Source of the DNA: Streptomyces monashensis
GTDB lineage: Bacteria > Actinomycetota > Actinomycetes > Streptomycetales > Streptomycetaceae
Length of the DNA stretch: 64,000 nt
Direction of reading: 5' to 3'
Assembly: GCF_001866665.1 (NCBI RefSeq)
Contig: NZ_MLYO01000048.1
Coordinates: 116,975 to 180,974, forward strand
Part shown: piece after piece, positions 48,871-57,501 of the stretch
Layout of the letters: the number at the start of each line of letters is the position of its first letter
Numbering within the stretch: position 1 is the stretch's first letter
Program-made: the position numbers and the translations under genes
Notes under the pieces: model-generated
Databases searched by the model: none
The model's input: only the letters and a program-made list of their open reading frames with translations
What the model was told of the DNA's origin: nothing

Positions 48871-50028
48871 TCACGGCGCGGGCAGGCGCGTCACGAAGTC
48901 GGCGACGGCCGCCCGCACGTCGTCCGCCGTCCACTCCAGGCCCCGCGCGCCGACCGTGACCTCCGTCACGGCCAGGTCCGGTCCGCCGTGGTCCCAGGCC
49001 CGCGCGAACAGCAGGACCGAGGTCTCCTCCGCCTGCCGCACCGCCGCCTCGGCCGGCACGTCGGGGGCGTACGGCAGCCAGACCCGGAACTCGTGGGTGT
49101 GCGGCACCGCGGGGTGCACGCGGACCCACGGCACGCCGGCCTCGGCGAACCCCTCGCGCAGCGCGGCGGCCACCACGCGTGCGTGCCGCACATAGCCGGG
49201 CAGCCGGGGCAGTTCCGTCTCCAGTCCCGCGAGGGCCGACAGCACGGTCGGGAACTGCTGGAAGACCATGCCGCCGTACCGGTGCCGCCAGGTCTTCGCC
49301 TCCTCGACCAGCGTCTTCGGGCCGGCCAGGGCGGCGCCGCCGAAGCCGCCGAGGGACTTGTAGAACGACAGGTAGACGCTGTCCGCCAGGGCGGCGATCT
49401 CCTGCAGGGAGCGCCCGAAGTGCTCCGTGCACTCCCACAGGCGCGCGCCGTCGAAGTGCACCACCGCGTCGCGCTCCCGCGCGGCCTCGACGACCTCGGT
49501 CAGCTCCTCCCAGGTGGGCAGGACGTAACCGGCGTCCCTGAGGGGCAGTTCCAGCATCAGCGCGCCGAAGGGCTCGTCGAAGTCGCGTATCTCGGCGGCC
49601 GTGGGCAGCCGGGGCTCGCTGGTCACCCGCACCGGGCGCAAGCCGCTGACCTGGCTGAACGCGTTCCGTTCATGCACCTCGGGATGGGCGAGGCCGTGCA
49701 GGGCGACCGTGGGGTCGCCGGTGCGGGCGGCCCAGCAGCGCAGGGCCACCTGCTGGGCCATCGTGCCGGTCGGGAAGAACGCGACGGCCTCCGTGCCGAG
49801 CAGCGCGGCGACCCTGTCCTCCAGGGTGCCCACGATCCGGTCGCCGTACATGTCGGCCCGCTCGTCGAGGTCGTGGACCTCGGGTGCCGTCCGGGCCAGC
49901 CAGTCCAGGCGCTCCCGGATCGTGCCCTCGAACGGGGCGCGGTGGAGCACGCGCCGTGCCTGTCTGGCCGCGGTCACCCGCCGCTCCTGCCGTGCCCGCC
50001 TCTGATCCTGCTCAGCCGTCTCGGTCAT
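48871..50028 (-). CDS. Threonine aldolase/beta-eliminating lyase family PLP enzyme
   Basis: 385 residues from ATG 50028. Fold-type I PLP enzyme: AVAFFPTGTMAQQVALRCWAARTG, HPEVHERNAFSQVSG, VHFDGARLWEC and the PLP lysine in SVYLSFYKSLGGFGGAAL. Closest to low-specificity L-threonine aldolases, which cleave threonine to glycine and acetaldehyde. The N-terminal 40 residues are Arg/Gln-rich. It is divergent from the cofactor operon. An upstream in-frame start (50064) is possible. Confidence 0.85.
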   Translation of the reverse strand: MTETAEQDQRRARQERRVTAARQARRVLHRAPFEGTIRERLDWLARTAPEVHDLDERADMYGDRIVGTLEDRVAALLGTEAVAFFPTGTMAQQVALRCWAARTGDPTVALHGLAHPEVHERNAFSQVSGLRPVRVTSEPRLPTAAEIRDFDEPFGALMLELPLRDAGYVLPTWEELTEVVEAARERDAVVHFDGARLWECTEHFGRSLQEIAALADSVYLSFYKSLGGFGGAALAGPKTLVEEAKTWRHRYGGMVFQQFPTVLSALAGLETELPRLPGYVRHARVVAAALREGFAEAGVPWVRVHPAVPHTHEFRVWLPYAPDVPAEAAVRQAEETSVLLFARAWDHGGPDLAVTEVTVGARGLEWTADDVRAAVADFVTRLPAP

Positions 50029-50117
50029 GACGCGATCATGCCGCGCCGCGAACACGCCCGGCACCGGGATTTCCGCCCCGTCGAAGCCCTCGCGGCGGCG
50101 TGGCGAAACCCACAGCC

Positions 50118-50126
50118 TGTGGACGA
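50118..50126 (-). promoter_or_regulatory. DnaA-box-like sequence before the cofactor operon
   Basis: TCGTCCACA on the minus strand, inside CCACAGCCTGTGGACGAC, which differs at one base from the DnaA-box pair at 4910-4926. Here the left half-box is degenerate. Confidence 0.3.
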
Positions 50127-50166
50127 CCGGCCGCTGTCGAACCGGATAGCGTTAACATGACGAGAA

Positions 50167-50190
50167 ATCGTCCGGTACATCGTCCGGTAC
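50167..50190 (+). repeat. Tandem 12-bp repeat upstream of the DUF2520 gene
   Basis: ATCGTCCGGTAC twice in a row, 35 bp before the GTG at 50225. May be a regulator site or a slippage product. Confidence 0.7.
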
Positions 50191-50224
50191 CCAGAGCGGA
50201 CTGGAACGGGAAGGCCGCCGTCGC

Positions 50225-51178
50225 GTGAGTACAGTCCACCAGCCAGACCTCAAGGACCGCCCCGCGCGGCTCACCGTCGGCGTCGTCGGCGCCGGCCGCG
50301 TGGGTCCCGCGCTGGCCGCCTGCCTCAAGCTCGCCGGGCACCGCCCGGTGGCCGTCTCCGGGGTCTCCGACGCCTCCCGCAGGCGCGCCGAGACCATGCT
50401 CCCGGGCGTGCCGCTGGTGCCGCCCGCCGAGGTCCTCCAGCGCGCCGACCTGGTGCTGCTGACCGTCCCCGACGACGCCCTGCCCGGCCTGGTCGGCGGC
50501 CTCGCCGAGACCGGAGCCGTACGGCCGGGCCAGCTGCTCGTGCACACCTCGGGCCGGTACGGCGCCGGGGTCCTCGGCCCCGCCCTGCGCGCGGGCGCGC
50601 TGCCGCTGGCGCTGCACCCGGCGATGACGTTCACCGGCACCCCGGTGGACGTCCAGCGGCTGGCCGGCTGCTCCTTCGGCGTCACCGCGCCCGAGGAGCT
50701 GCGGCTGGCCGCCGAGGCCCTGGTCATCGAGATGGGCGGCGAGCCCGAGTGGATCAGCGAGGAGAACCGCCCGCTCTACCACGCGGCCCTCGCCCTCGGC
50801 GCCAACCACCTGGTCACCCTCGTCGCACAGTCCATGGAACTGCTGCGCACGGCCGGTGTGACGGCGCCCGACCGGATGCTCGGCCCGCTGCTCGGCGCCG
50901 CCCTCGACAACGCGCTGCGCTCCGGCGACCTGGCGCTCACCGGGCCGGTCGCGCGCGGGGACGCCGGCACGGTCGCCGCGCACGTCACCGAGTTGCGCAA
51001 GCACGCCCCGCAGACCGTCGCGGGCTACCTCGCGATGGCCCGCGCCACCGCCGACCGGGCCCTCGCCCACGGCCTGCTGAAGCCGGAACTCGCCGAGGAT
51101 CTGCTCGGCGTGCTGGCCGACGGATCCAACGGCACCAACGGCACCAATGGCACCAACGGCCCCAAGGGGAACGCCTGA
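50225..51178 (+). CDS. Rossmann-fold/DUF2520 dehydrogenase-like protein
   Basis: 317 residues from GTG 50225. N-terminal NAD(P)-binding motif VGVVGAGRVGPALAACL; C-terminal DUF2520 helical domain (NRPLYHAALALGANHLVTLVAQSMELL ... LTGPVARGDAGTVAAHVTEL). The fold is like ketopantoate reductase. The position directly before panC (TGATG overlap) suggests a pantoate-related reductase role, unproved. The C-terminus carries a NGTNGTNGTNG repeat. Confidence 0.87.
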   Translation: MSTVHQPDLKDRPARLTVGVVGAGRVGPALAACLKLAGHRPVAVSGVSDASRRRAETMLPGVPLVPPAEVLQRADLVLLTVPDDALPGLVGGLAETGAVRPGQLLVHTSGRYGAGVLGPALRAGALPLALHPAMTFTGTPVDVQRLAGCSFGVTAPEELRLAAEALVIEMGGEPEWISEENRPLYHAALALGANHLVTLVAQSMELLRTAGVTAPDRMLGPLLGAALDNALRSGDLALTGPVARGDAGTVAAHVTELRKHAPQTVAGYLAMARATADRALAHGLLKPELAEDLLGVLADGSNGTNGTNGTNGPKGNA

Positions 51179-52179
51179 TGACCACCGTCCTGCTGAGCAC
51201 CGCCGACGAGCTGCACGCACGCGTGCGCCGCGGCCGACGTGCCGTCGTGATGACGATGGGCGCCCTGCACGAGGGCCACGCGACCCTGATCCGCAGCGCG
51301 CGGGAGCTGGCGGGCCGCGACGGCGAGGTCGTCGTCACCGTCTTCGTCAACCCCCTCCAGTTCGGCGCGGGCGAGGACCTCGACCGCTATCCACGCACCC
51401 TCGACGCCGACCTGAAGATCGCCGAGCAGGCGGGCGCGGACGCGGTGTTCGCACCCTCCGCGGACGAGGTCTACCCCGGCGGTGCCCCCCAGGTACGCGT
51501 CACCGCCGGCCCGATGGGCGAGCGGCTGGAGGGCGCCTCGCGGCCGGGCCACTTCGACGGCATGCTCACCGTCGTCGCCAAGCTGCTGCACCTCACCCGC
51601 CCCGACGCGGCCCTGTTCGGGCAGAAGGACGCCCAGCAGCTGGCCCTGATCCGGCGCATGGTGCGGGACCTGAACTTCGGCGTCGAGATCGTCGCCGTAC
51701 CGACGGTGCGCGAGGCGGACGGGCTCGCCCTGTCCAGCCGCAACCGCTACCTCTCGCCCGAGGAGCGCGGTACGGCGCTCGCGCTGTCCCGCGCGCTGTT
51801 CGCCGGCCGCGACCGGCACGCCGCGCAGGAGGCGCTGCGCGCGCGTGCCCGTGAAGTGCCCTCCACGCACGCGCGTGCCGAGGCGCTCAGCGCCATAGGG
51901 GAGTCCCGCGCGGCGGCCGACGCGCACGCCGTCGCCACCGCCGCGCCCGGCGGTCCGGCCGCGGTCCGCGCGGCGGCCCGCCAGATCCTGGACGAGGCCG
52001 CGCGGTTCGTCCCGCCGCTCCGGCTGGACTACCTCGCGCTGGTCGACCCCGCCGACTTCACCGAGATCGGCGACGACTTCACCGGCGAGGCCGTCCTCGC
52101 CGTCGCCGCCCGGGTCGGTACGACCCGGCTGATCGACAACCTCCCCCTCACCTTCGGAACCCTCGGAGCCGCCTCGTGA
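51178..52179 (+). CDS. panC: Pantothenate synthetase
   Basis: 333 residues. Condenses pantoate and beta-alanine with ATP. Motifs: MGALHEGHATLI (HxGH, residues 31-34), VFVNPLQFGAGEDLDRYPR, SRPGHFDGMLTVVAKL, FGQKDAQQLALIRRMVRDLNF and SSRNRYLSPEER. Slightly long because of an Ala/Arg-rich insert near 225-265. The start overlaps the DUF2520 stop; its stop overlaps nadB. Confidence 0.97.
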   Translation: MTTVLLSTADELHARVRRGRRAVVMTMGALHEGHATLIRSARELAGRDGEVVVTVFVNPLQFGAGEDLDRYPRTLDADLKIAEQAGADAVFAPSADEVYPGGAPQVRVTAGPMGERLEGASRPGHFDGMLTVVAKLLHLTRPDAALFGQKDAQQLALIRRMVRDLNFGVEIVAVPTVREADGLALSSRNRYLSPEERGTALALSRALFAGRDRHAAQEALRARAREVPSTHARAEALSAIGESRAAADAHAVATAAPGGPAAVRAAARQILDEAARFVPPLRLDYLALVDPADFTEIGDDFTGEAVLAVAARVGTTRLIDNLPLTFGTLGAAS

Positions 52180-53897
52180 CCAGCACAGGCACCAGCACAG
52201 GCATCAACACGGGCATACGTCTGCACGCGCCCGCCCCCGGGTGGAGCATCTCCGCGGACGTGGTCGTCGTCGGGTCCGGCGTGGCCGGCCTGACCGCGGC
52301 CCTGCGCTGCGAGGCCGCCGGGCTCACGACGGTCGTCGTCACCAAGGCCCGCCTGGACGACGGCTCCACGCGCTGGGCGCAGGGCGGCATCGCCGCCGCC
52401 CTCGGCGAGGGCGACACACCCGAGCAGCACCTCGACGACACCCTGGTGGCCGGCGCGGGCCTCTGCGACGAGGAGGCCGTCCGGATCCTCGTCACCGAGG
52501 GCCCCGGCGCCGTACGCCGGCTCATCGACACCGGAGCCCACTTCGACGAGTCCTCCGAGGGCGGACTGGCCCTCACGCGCGAGGGCGGCCACCACCGGCG
52601 CCGCATCGCCCACGCGGGCGGCGACGCGACCGGCGCCGAGGTCTCCCGTGCCCTGGTGGAGGCGGTACGCGCGCGAGGGCTGCGCACGATCGAGAACGCC
52701 CTCGTGCTGGACCTGCTGACCGACGCCGAGGGCCGCACGGCCGGAGTCACGCTGCACGTGATGGGCGAGGGCCAGCACGACGGGGTGGGCGCCGTGCACG
52801 CCCCCGCGGTGGTCCTCGCGACCGGCGGCATGGGCCAGGTGTACTCGTCGACCACCAACCCGTCCGTGTCCACCGGCGACGGCGTGGCCCTGGCGCTGCG
52901 CGCGGGCGCCGAGGTCTCCGACCTGGAGTTCGTCCAGTTCCACCCGACCGTGCTGTTCATCGGCGCGGACGCCGAGGGCCAGATGCCGCTGGTCTCGGAG
53001 GCGGTGCGCGGCGAGGGCGCCCATCTGGTCGACGGCGACGGCGTGCGCTTCATGGTGGGCCAGCACGAACTGGCCGAGCTGGCACCCCGGGACATCGTCG
53101 CCAAGGGCATCATGCGGCGGATGCAGGAGCAGGACGCCGAGCACATGTACCTCGACGCCCGGCACTTCGGCGCCGACATGTGGGAGCACCGCTTCCCGAC
53201 CATCCTGGCCGCCTGCCGCGCCCACGGCATCGACCCGATAACCGAGCCCGTCCCGATCGCCCCGGCCGCCCACTACGCCTCCGGGGGCGTGCGCACCGAC
53301 GCGCGGGGCCGGACGACGGTGCCGGGCCTGTACGCGTGCGGCGAGGTCGCCTGCACCGGCGTGCACGGCGCGAACCGGCTCGCGTCCAACTCCCTGCTCG
53401 AAGGCCTCGTCTACGCCGAGAGCATCGCCGCCGACATCGCCGCCGCGCGGGCGGAGAACGGCCTCCACGCGCGCGTGCCCGCACCGGTTCCGCACCCCGA
53501 GACGCCCGCGCACCCGTTGCTCGCCCCCGAGACCCGCTTCGCCATCCAGCGGATCATGACCGAGGGCGCGGGCGTGCTCCGCTCGGAGCGGTCCCTCGCC
53601 CGGGCCGCCGAACAGCTCCAGGGGCTGCACACGCAGGCCCGCGACGCGCTCGAGGAGCACGGCAAGACCGCCGAGCCCGGTGTCGACACCTGGGAGGCCA
53701 CCAACCTCCTGTGCGTCGCCCGTGTCCTGGTCGCCGCCGCCCGGTTGCGCGAGGAGACCCGCGGCTGCCACTGGCGCGAGGACCGCGCCGAGCGCGACGA
53801 CACCGACTGGCGGCGCCACATCGTCGTACGGCTGAGCCCCGACCGGTCGCTGGCCGTACGCACCACCGACACCGCAGACTTCCCCCCGACCCGGTAA
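52176..53897 (+). CDS. nadB: L-aspartate oxidase
   Basis: 573 residues from GTG 52176 (GTGA overlap with panC). FAD-binding DVVVVGSGVAGLTAALRCEAAG, substrate region STRWAQGGIAAAL, RRRIAHAGGDATG and HYASGGVRTDARGRTTVPGLYACGEVACTGVHGANRLASNSLLEGLVYAE. It makes iminoaspartate for NAD synthesis. Its usual partner NadA is not in the window. Confidence 0.97.
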   Translation: MTSTGTSTGINTGIRLHAPAPGWSISADVVVVGSGVAGLTAALRCEAAGLTTVVVTKARLDDGSTRWAQGGIAAALGEGDTPEQHLDDTLVAGAGLCDEEAVRILVTEGPGAVRRLIDTGAHFDESSEGGLALTREGGHHRRRIAHAGGDATGAEVSRALVEAVRARGLRTIENALVLDLLTDAEGRTAGVTLHVMGEGQHDGVGAVHAPAVVLATGGMGQVYSSTTNPSVSTGDGVALALRAGAEVSDLEFVQFHPTVLFIGADAEGQMPLVSEAVRGEGAHLVDGDGVRFMVGQHELAELAPRDIVAKGIMRRMQEQDAEHMYLDARHFGADMWEHRFPTILAACRAHGIDPITEPVPIAPAAHYASGGVRTDARGRTTVPGLYACGEVACTGVHGANRLASNSLLEGLVYAESIAADIAAARAENGLHARVPAPVPHPETPAHPLLAPETRFAIQRIMTEGAGVLRSERSLARAAEQLQGLHTQARDALEEHGKTAEPGVDTWEATNLLCVARVLVAAARLREETRGCHWREDRAERDDTDWRRHIVVRLSPDRSLAVRTTDTADFPPTR

Positions 53898-53934
53898 CAC
53901 CAGCGAACCCAGCGCCCCAGGAGCAGTGACAGAC

Positions 53935-54912
53935 GTGAGCACCGACGACCTTCCCCTCGCCTCCGCCGGCGGCTGCGGCGACGACTGCGCCTGCGGCGCC
54001 GAGGGCGACCACGAATACCTGGAGTGCGGGCTCGATCCCGCGCTCGCCGAGCTGCTGGCCGCCGCCGGGCTCGACCCCATCGAGGTCGAGGACGTCGCCA
54101 ACGTCGCCATCCAGGAGGACCTGGACGGCGGCGTGGACGTGACGACCGTCGCGACCATCCCCGAGGAGGCCACCGCCACCGGCGACTTCACCGCGCGCGA
54201 GGCGGGCGTCGTGGCGGGCCTCCGGGTCGCCGAGGCCGTGCTGTCCGTGGTCTGCACGGACGAGTTCGAGGTCGAGCGGTACGTCGAGGACGGCGACCGG
54301 GTCGAGGCCGGGCAGAAGCTGCTGTCGGTCACCTCGCGCACGCGTGACCTGCTCACCGCCGAGCGCAGCGCGCTGAACATCCTGTGCCGTCTGTCCGGCA
54401 TCGCGACCGCCACGCGCGCGTGGGCGGACGCGCTGGAGGGCACGAAGACCAGGGTCCGCGACACCCGCAAGACGACCCCTGGTCTGCGCTCGCTGGAGAA
54501 GTTCGCGGTCCGCTGCGGCGGGGGCGTCAACCACCGCATGTCGCTGTCCGACGCGGCCCTGGTGAAGGACAACCACGTGGTCGCCGCCGGCGGCGTCGCG
54601 CAGGCTTTCAAGGCCGTACGGGAGACGTTCCCGGACGTGCCGATCGAGGTCGAGGTCGACACGCTGCACCAGCTGCGCGAGGTGGTCGAGGCGGGCGCCG
54701 ACCTGATCCTCCTGGACAACTTCACGCCCGGCGAGTGCGCGGAGGCCGTCGGCATCGTCGGCGGCCGGGCCCTGCTGGAGGCCTCCGGGCGGCTGACGCT
54801 CGGCACCGCGCGCGCGTACGCCGACACTGGTGTGGACTTCCTGGCGGTCGGCGCGCTCACCCACTCCTCGCCGATCCTCGACATCGGCCTGGACCTTCGC
54901 GAGGCGGAGTAA
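53935..54912 (+). CDS. nadC: Nicotinate-nucleotide pyrophosphorylase (quinolinate PRTase)
   Basis: 325 residues from GTG 53935 (AGGAG 11 nt upstream; GTG 53926 is the alternative, with poor spacing). Core: VAIQEDLDGGVDVTT, SRTRDLLTAERSALNILCRLSGIAT, RDTRKTTPGLRSLEKFAVRCGGGVNHR and LVKDNHV. An N-terminal extension contains a Cys cluster, GGCGDDCACG and a further Cys near residue 31 (ECG). The extension precedes the normal enzyme core and is unusual. Confidence 0.96.
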   Translation: MSTDDLPLASAGGCGDDCACGAEGDHEYLECGLDPALAELLAAAGLDPIEVEDVANVAIQEDLDGGVDVTTVATIPEEATATGDFTAREAGVVAGLRVAEAVLSVVCTDEFEVERYVEDGDRVEAGQKLLSVTSRTRDLLTAERSALNILCRLSGIATATRAWADALEGTKTRVRDTRKTTPGLRSLEKFAVRCGGGVNHRMSLSDAALVKDNHVVAAGGVAQAFKAVRETFPDVPIEVEVDTLHQLREVVEAGADLILLDNFTPGECAEAVGIVGGRALLEASGRLTLGTARAYADTGVDFLAVGALTHSSPILDIGLDLREAE

Positions 54913-54917
54913 CGGCC

Positions 54918-55715
54918 ATGCTGCTCACGATCGACGTCGGCAACACGCACACCGTCCTCGGCCTGTTCGACGGCGAGGACATCGTCGAGCACTGGCGCAT
55001 CTCCACGGACGCGCGCCGCACGGCGGACGAGCTGGCGGTGCTGCTCCAGGGCCTGATGGGCATGCACCCGCTGCTCGGCGAGGAGCTGGGCGACGGCATC
55101 GACGGCATCGCCATCTGCGCGACCGTCCCGTCGGTGCAGCACGAGCTGCGCGAGGTCACCCGCAGGTACTACGGCGACGTGCCCGCGGTGCTGGTCGAAC
55201 CGGGCGTGAAGACGGGCGTGCCGATCCTCACCGACAACCCCAAGGAGGTCGGCGCGGACCGGATCATCAACGCGGTCGCGGCCGTGGAGCTGTACGGCGG
55301 TCCGGCGATCGTCGTCGACTTCGGCACGGCGACCACGTTCGACGCGGTCTCCGCGCGCGGGGAGTACGTCGGCGGTGTCATCGCCCCCGGCATCGAGATC
55401 TCCGTGGAGGCGCTCGGCGTCAAGGGCGCGCAGCTGCGGAAGATCGAGGTGGCCCGGCCGCGCAGCGTGATCGGCAAGAACACCGTCGAGGCCATGCAGG
55501 CGGGCATCGTGTACGGCTTCGCCGGGCAGGTCGACGGGGTGGTCGAGCGGATGGCCCGGGAGCTGGCCGAGGACCCGGACGACGTGACCGTGATCGCCAC
55601 GGGCGGGCTCGCGCCGATGGTGCTGGGGGAGTCCTCGGCGATCGACGAGCACCAGCCGTGGCTGACGCTGATCGGGCTGCGCCTGGTGTACGAGCGGAAC
55701 GTGTCGCGCATGTGA
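54918..55715 (+). CDS. coaX: Type III pantothenate kinase
   Basis: 265 residues. ASKHA-fold kinase: MLLTIDVGNTHTVLGLFDG (phosphate loop), CATVPSVQHELRE, TDNPKEVGADRIINAVAA, VVDFGTATTFDAVS and GGVIAPGIEISVEAL. It phosphorylates pantothenate in CoA synthesis. It starts 5 nt after nadC and ends the cofactor operon before a hairpin terminator. Confidence 0.97.
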   Translation: MLLTIDVGNTHTVLGLFDGEDIVEHWRISTDARRTADELAVLLQGLMGMHPLLGEELGDGIDGIAICATVPSVQHELREVTRRYYGDVPAVLVEPGVKTGVPILTDNPKEVGADRIINAVAAVELYGGPAIVVDFGTATTFDAVSARGEYVGGVIAPGIEISVEALGVKGAQLRKIEVARPRSVIGKNTVEAMQAGIVYGFAGQVDGVVERMARELAEDPDDVTVIATGGLAPMVLGESSAIDEHQPWLTLIGLRLVYERNVSRM

Positions 55716-55719
55716 GACG

Positions 55720-55751
55720 ACCGGCGCCCTCTTCGGGAGGCGCCGGTTTTC
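55720..55751 (+). terminator. Rho-independent terminator of the cofactor operon
   Basis: ACCGGCGCC (55720-55728) pairs with GGCGCCGGT (55739-55747), followed by TTT. Lies 4 bp after the coaX stop. Confidence 0.85.
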
Positions 55752-55800
55752 GCGTCCACCGCGCGCGGATATCGCGCGGATATCGTGCGCGGGCGCGTGT

Positions 55801-55844
55801 CTCGTGGCCCCGGTCGAGGGAACTCGTGGCCCCGGTCGAGGGAA
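55801..55844 (+). repeat. Perfect 22-bp tandem duplication
   Basis: Two identical adjacent 22-bp units beginning CTCGTGGCCCCGGTCGAGGG, between the coaX terminator and the next gene. Confidence 0.85.
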
Positions 55845-55915
55845 ACCGGGAGCGACACGCGGCGACACAGCATTCCGGTCCGTCACTTTTGTCCGATTAG
55901 CGGTAGCGTCGCCGC

Positions 55916-56593
55916 ATGCCCACGCCATACGGATCCCGCGGCGGCATGGCGTTCGGCGTGGAGGAGCTGCGTGTGCTCCGTCGCGCCCTCGCCCTCGCCC
56001 TTCACCCCGGTCAAGCCTCTGCCGGGGATGTCCAGGACTGTTTCCGCCTCGCCGAGTCGCTCGACGAGGCGATGTGCGAGGGGGCGAGACTGCGCGCGTT
56101 CCTGGTGGCCGACCTCGGCCGGTACCGGGCCGCGCTGCCGGGTACCGTCGCCGGTTACCTCGCCCTCCTGGAGGAGGCGCTGGGCGCCGGGCACCGGCCG
56201 ACCCCGGACGACCTGGCGGCGCTGCGGGCGCTGCGCGGCAATCCCGCGGCGGCCGCGTTGCTGGACCGTTGCCGGGCGCTGGCCGAGCAGGACGTACGAG
56301 CCCGGTTCGCACAGGGCGCCCGGACGGTGCCCGCTCCCGCCGTACCGCCCTCACGGACGCGCCTGACGGCCCTTCCGGGCGGCGTGGGCGAGTCCGGCGT
56401 CCAGGAGGCCGGGGAGCGGGCGAAACCGGCGGAGAAGCCCGCACAGAAGCCCGGACCGGCTCCCGCGGAGCGCCCCGCCCCGCAGCCGGCACCACCGAAG
56501 CGCCCCATCCCGACACCGGGCGAGGTCTTCCCGCGCCGCAAGCCGGCGCCGCCGACGGAGGGCACTCAGTCCCGTCAACTCGCCGCAGGCTGA
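55916..56593 (+). CDS. Conserved-looking hypothetical protein, Pro-rich C-terminus
   Basis: 225 residues from ATG 55916. Residues 10-130 are helical (VEELRVLRRALALALHPGQASAGDVQDCFRLAESLDEAM ...), with AALRALRGNPAAAALLDRC. Residues 135-225 are Pro/Lys/Ala rich and disordered, ending FPRRKPAPPTEGTQSRQLAAG. TAGCGT lies 6 bp before the ATG, suggesting a leaderless transcript. No family recognised. Confidence 0.75.
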   Translation: MPTPYGSRGGMAFGVEELRVLRRALALALHPGQASAGDVQDCFRLAESLDEAMCEGARLRAFLVADLGRYRAALPGTVAGYLALLEEALGAGHRPTPDDLAALRALRGNPAAAALLDRCRALAEQDVRARFAQGARTVPAPAVPPSRTRLTALPGGVGESGVQEAGERAKPAEKPAQKPGPAPAERPAPQPAPPKRPIPTPGEVFPRRKPAPPTEGTQSRQLAAG

Positions 56594-56692
56594 CCCCCCT
56601 CCCTCGCCGGTGTCCGTGCGGGTCGGGGGCGCGACCGGGTGGTTCGCGCACCCCGTACCCCTCGCCCGTTCCCGCGTGGCTACTCTGGGGGC

Positions 56693-56872
56693 ATGGACTA
56701 CGTCTCCGCGCTCGTGCCCCCGGTCGTGATGGCCGTGTTCTTCATCGGTCTGGTCAGGGTGATCGTGAAGACCCAGGGCGGGGCCGCCAAGGCCAAGGAG
56801 GACGCGGCCGTCGACGCCGCCCTCGCGCGCGCGGAGAGTGCGCGGCAGGCCTCCGCCGGCGGCGACGCCTGA
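56693..56872 (+). CDS. Small single-span membrane protein, 59 residues
   Basis: MDYVSALVPPVVMAVFFIGLVRVIVK forms one membrane helix, followed by a cytoplasmic Ala/Glu/Lys coil (AAKAKEDAAVDAALARAESARQ). TACTCT lies 6 bp before the ATG, fitting a leaderless gene. This type of tiny membrane protein is conserved in Streptomyces, but its function is unknown to me. It precedes the BlaI-like gene by 131 bp. Confidence 0.8.
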   Translation: MDYVSALVPPVVMAVFFIGLVRVIVKTQGGAAKAKEDAAVDAALARAESARQASAGGDA

Positions 56873-57003
56873 TCCACCCCTGGCGTACGGCTCCCGCATC
56901 CCACGGGTGCGGTTTCGGGTCGTACGCCCTTTTTGTTCGCGTTCGCAGGGTTAGTGCACGTCCGGCACGCCATTGTCCGGATCTCCCACTATTGTTCTGA
57001 GTT

Positions 57004-57492
57004 GTGCCTCGCCCATTGGGAGAACTCGAAGACGCCGTCATGACGCGGGTGTGGAAGTGGAACCGCCCGGTGACGGTTCGAGAAGTCCTGGAAGACCTCC
57101 AGCAGGAACGCTCGATCGCGTACACCACCGTGATGACCGTTTTGGACAATCTCCATCAGAAGGGCTGGGTCCGCCGGGAGGCGGAAGGGCGGGCCTATCG
57201 ATATGAGGCCGTCTCGACACGAGCCGCGTACGCCGCCGCGCTGATGAACGACGCGTGGTCGCAGAGCGACAACCCGGCGGCCGCTCTCGTCGCCTTCTTC
57301 GGGATGATGAGCGAGGAACAGCGGCACGCCCTCCGCGACGCGGTACGCATCGTCCAGGGACCGGATACCCCGGAAGCTTCCGCAGCCCCCGAAGCTCCCG
57401 AACCCCGGCAACAGGAACCCGCGCGACAGGAACCCGCCGAACCTCGCCAAGAGGAGAACCCCGGCTCGGCGGAGGACGCCGCCGGGCGATAG
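57004..57492 (+). CDS. BlaI/MecI/CopY-family transcriptional repressor
   Basis: 162 residues from GTG 57004. Winged helix: LGELEDAVMTRVWKWNRPVTVREVLEDLQQERSIAYTTVMTVLDNLHQKGWVRREAEGRAYRYEAV. Residues about 80-105 form the dimerisation region. The C-terminal 45 residues are Pro/Glu/Gln rich, not typical of BlaI. No BlaR-type protease or beta-lactamase gene is adjacent, so the inducing pathway is open. A -10-like TATTGT lies 8 bp before the start. Confidence 0.92.
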   Translation: MPRPLGELEDAVMTRVWKWNRPVTVREVLEDLQQERSIAYTTVMTVLDNLHQKGWVRREAEGRAYRYEAVSTRAAYAAALMNDAWSQSDNPAAALVAFFGMMSEEQRHALRDAVRIVQGPDTPEASAAPEAPEPRQQEPARQEPAEPRQEENPGSAEDAAGR

Positions 57493-57501
57493 CGTCCGCT
57501 C

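Noticed and set aside
52029..56651. A 1540-codon open frame on the minus strand across panC, nadB, nadC and coaX
   Set aside because: It is the complement of well-identified enzymes in GC-rich DNA, where stop codons are rare. No domain is recognisable and its start has no ribosome binding site.
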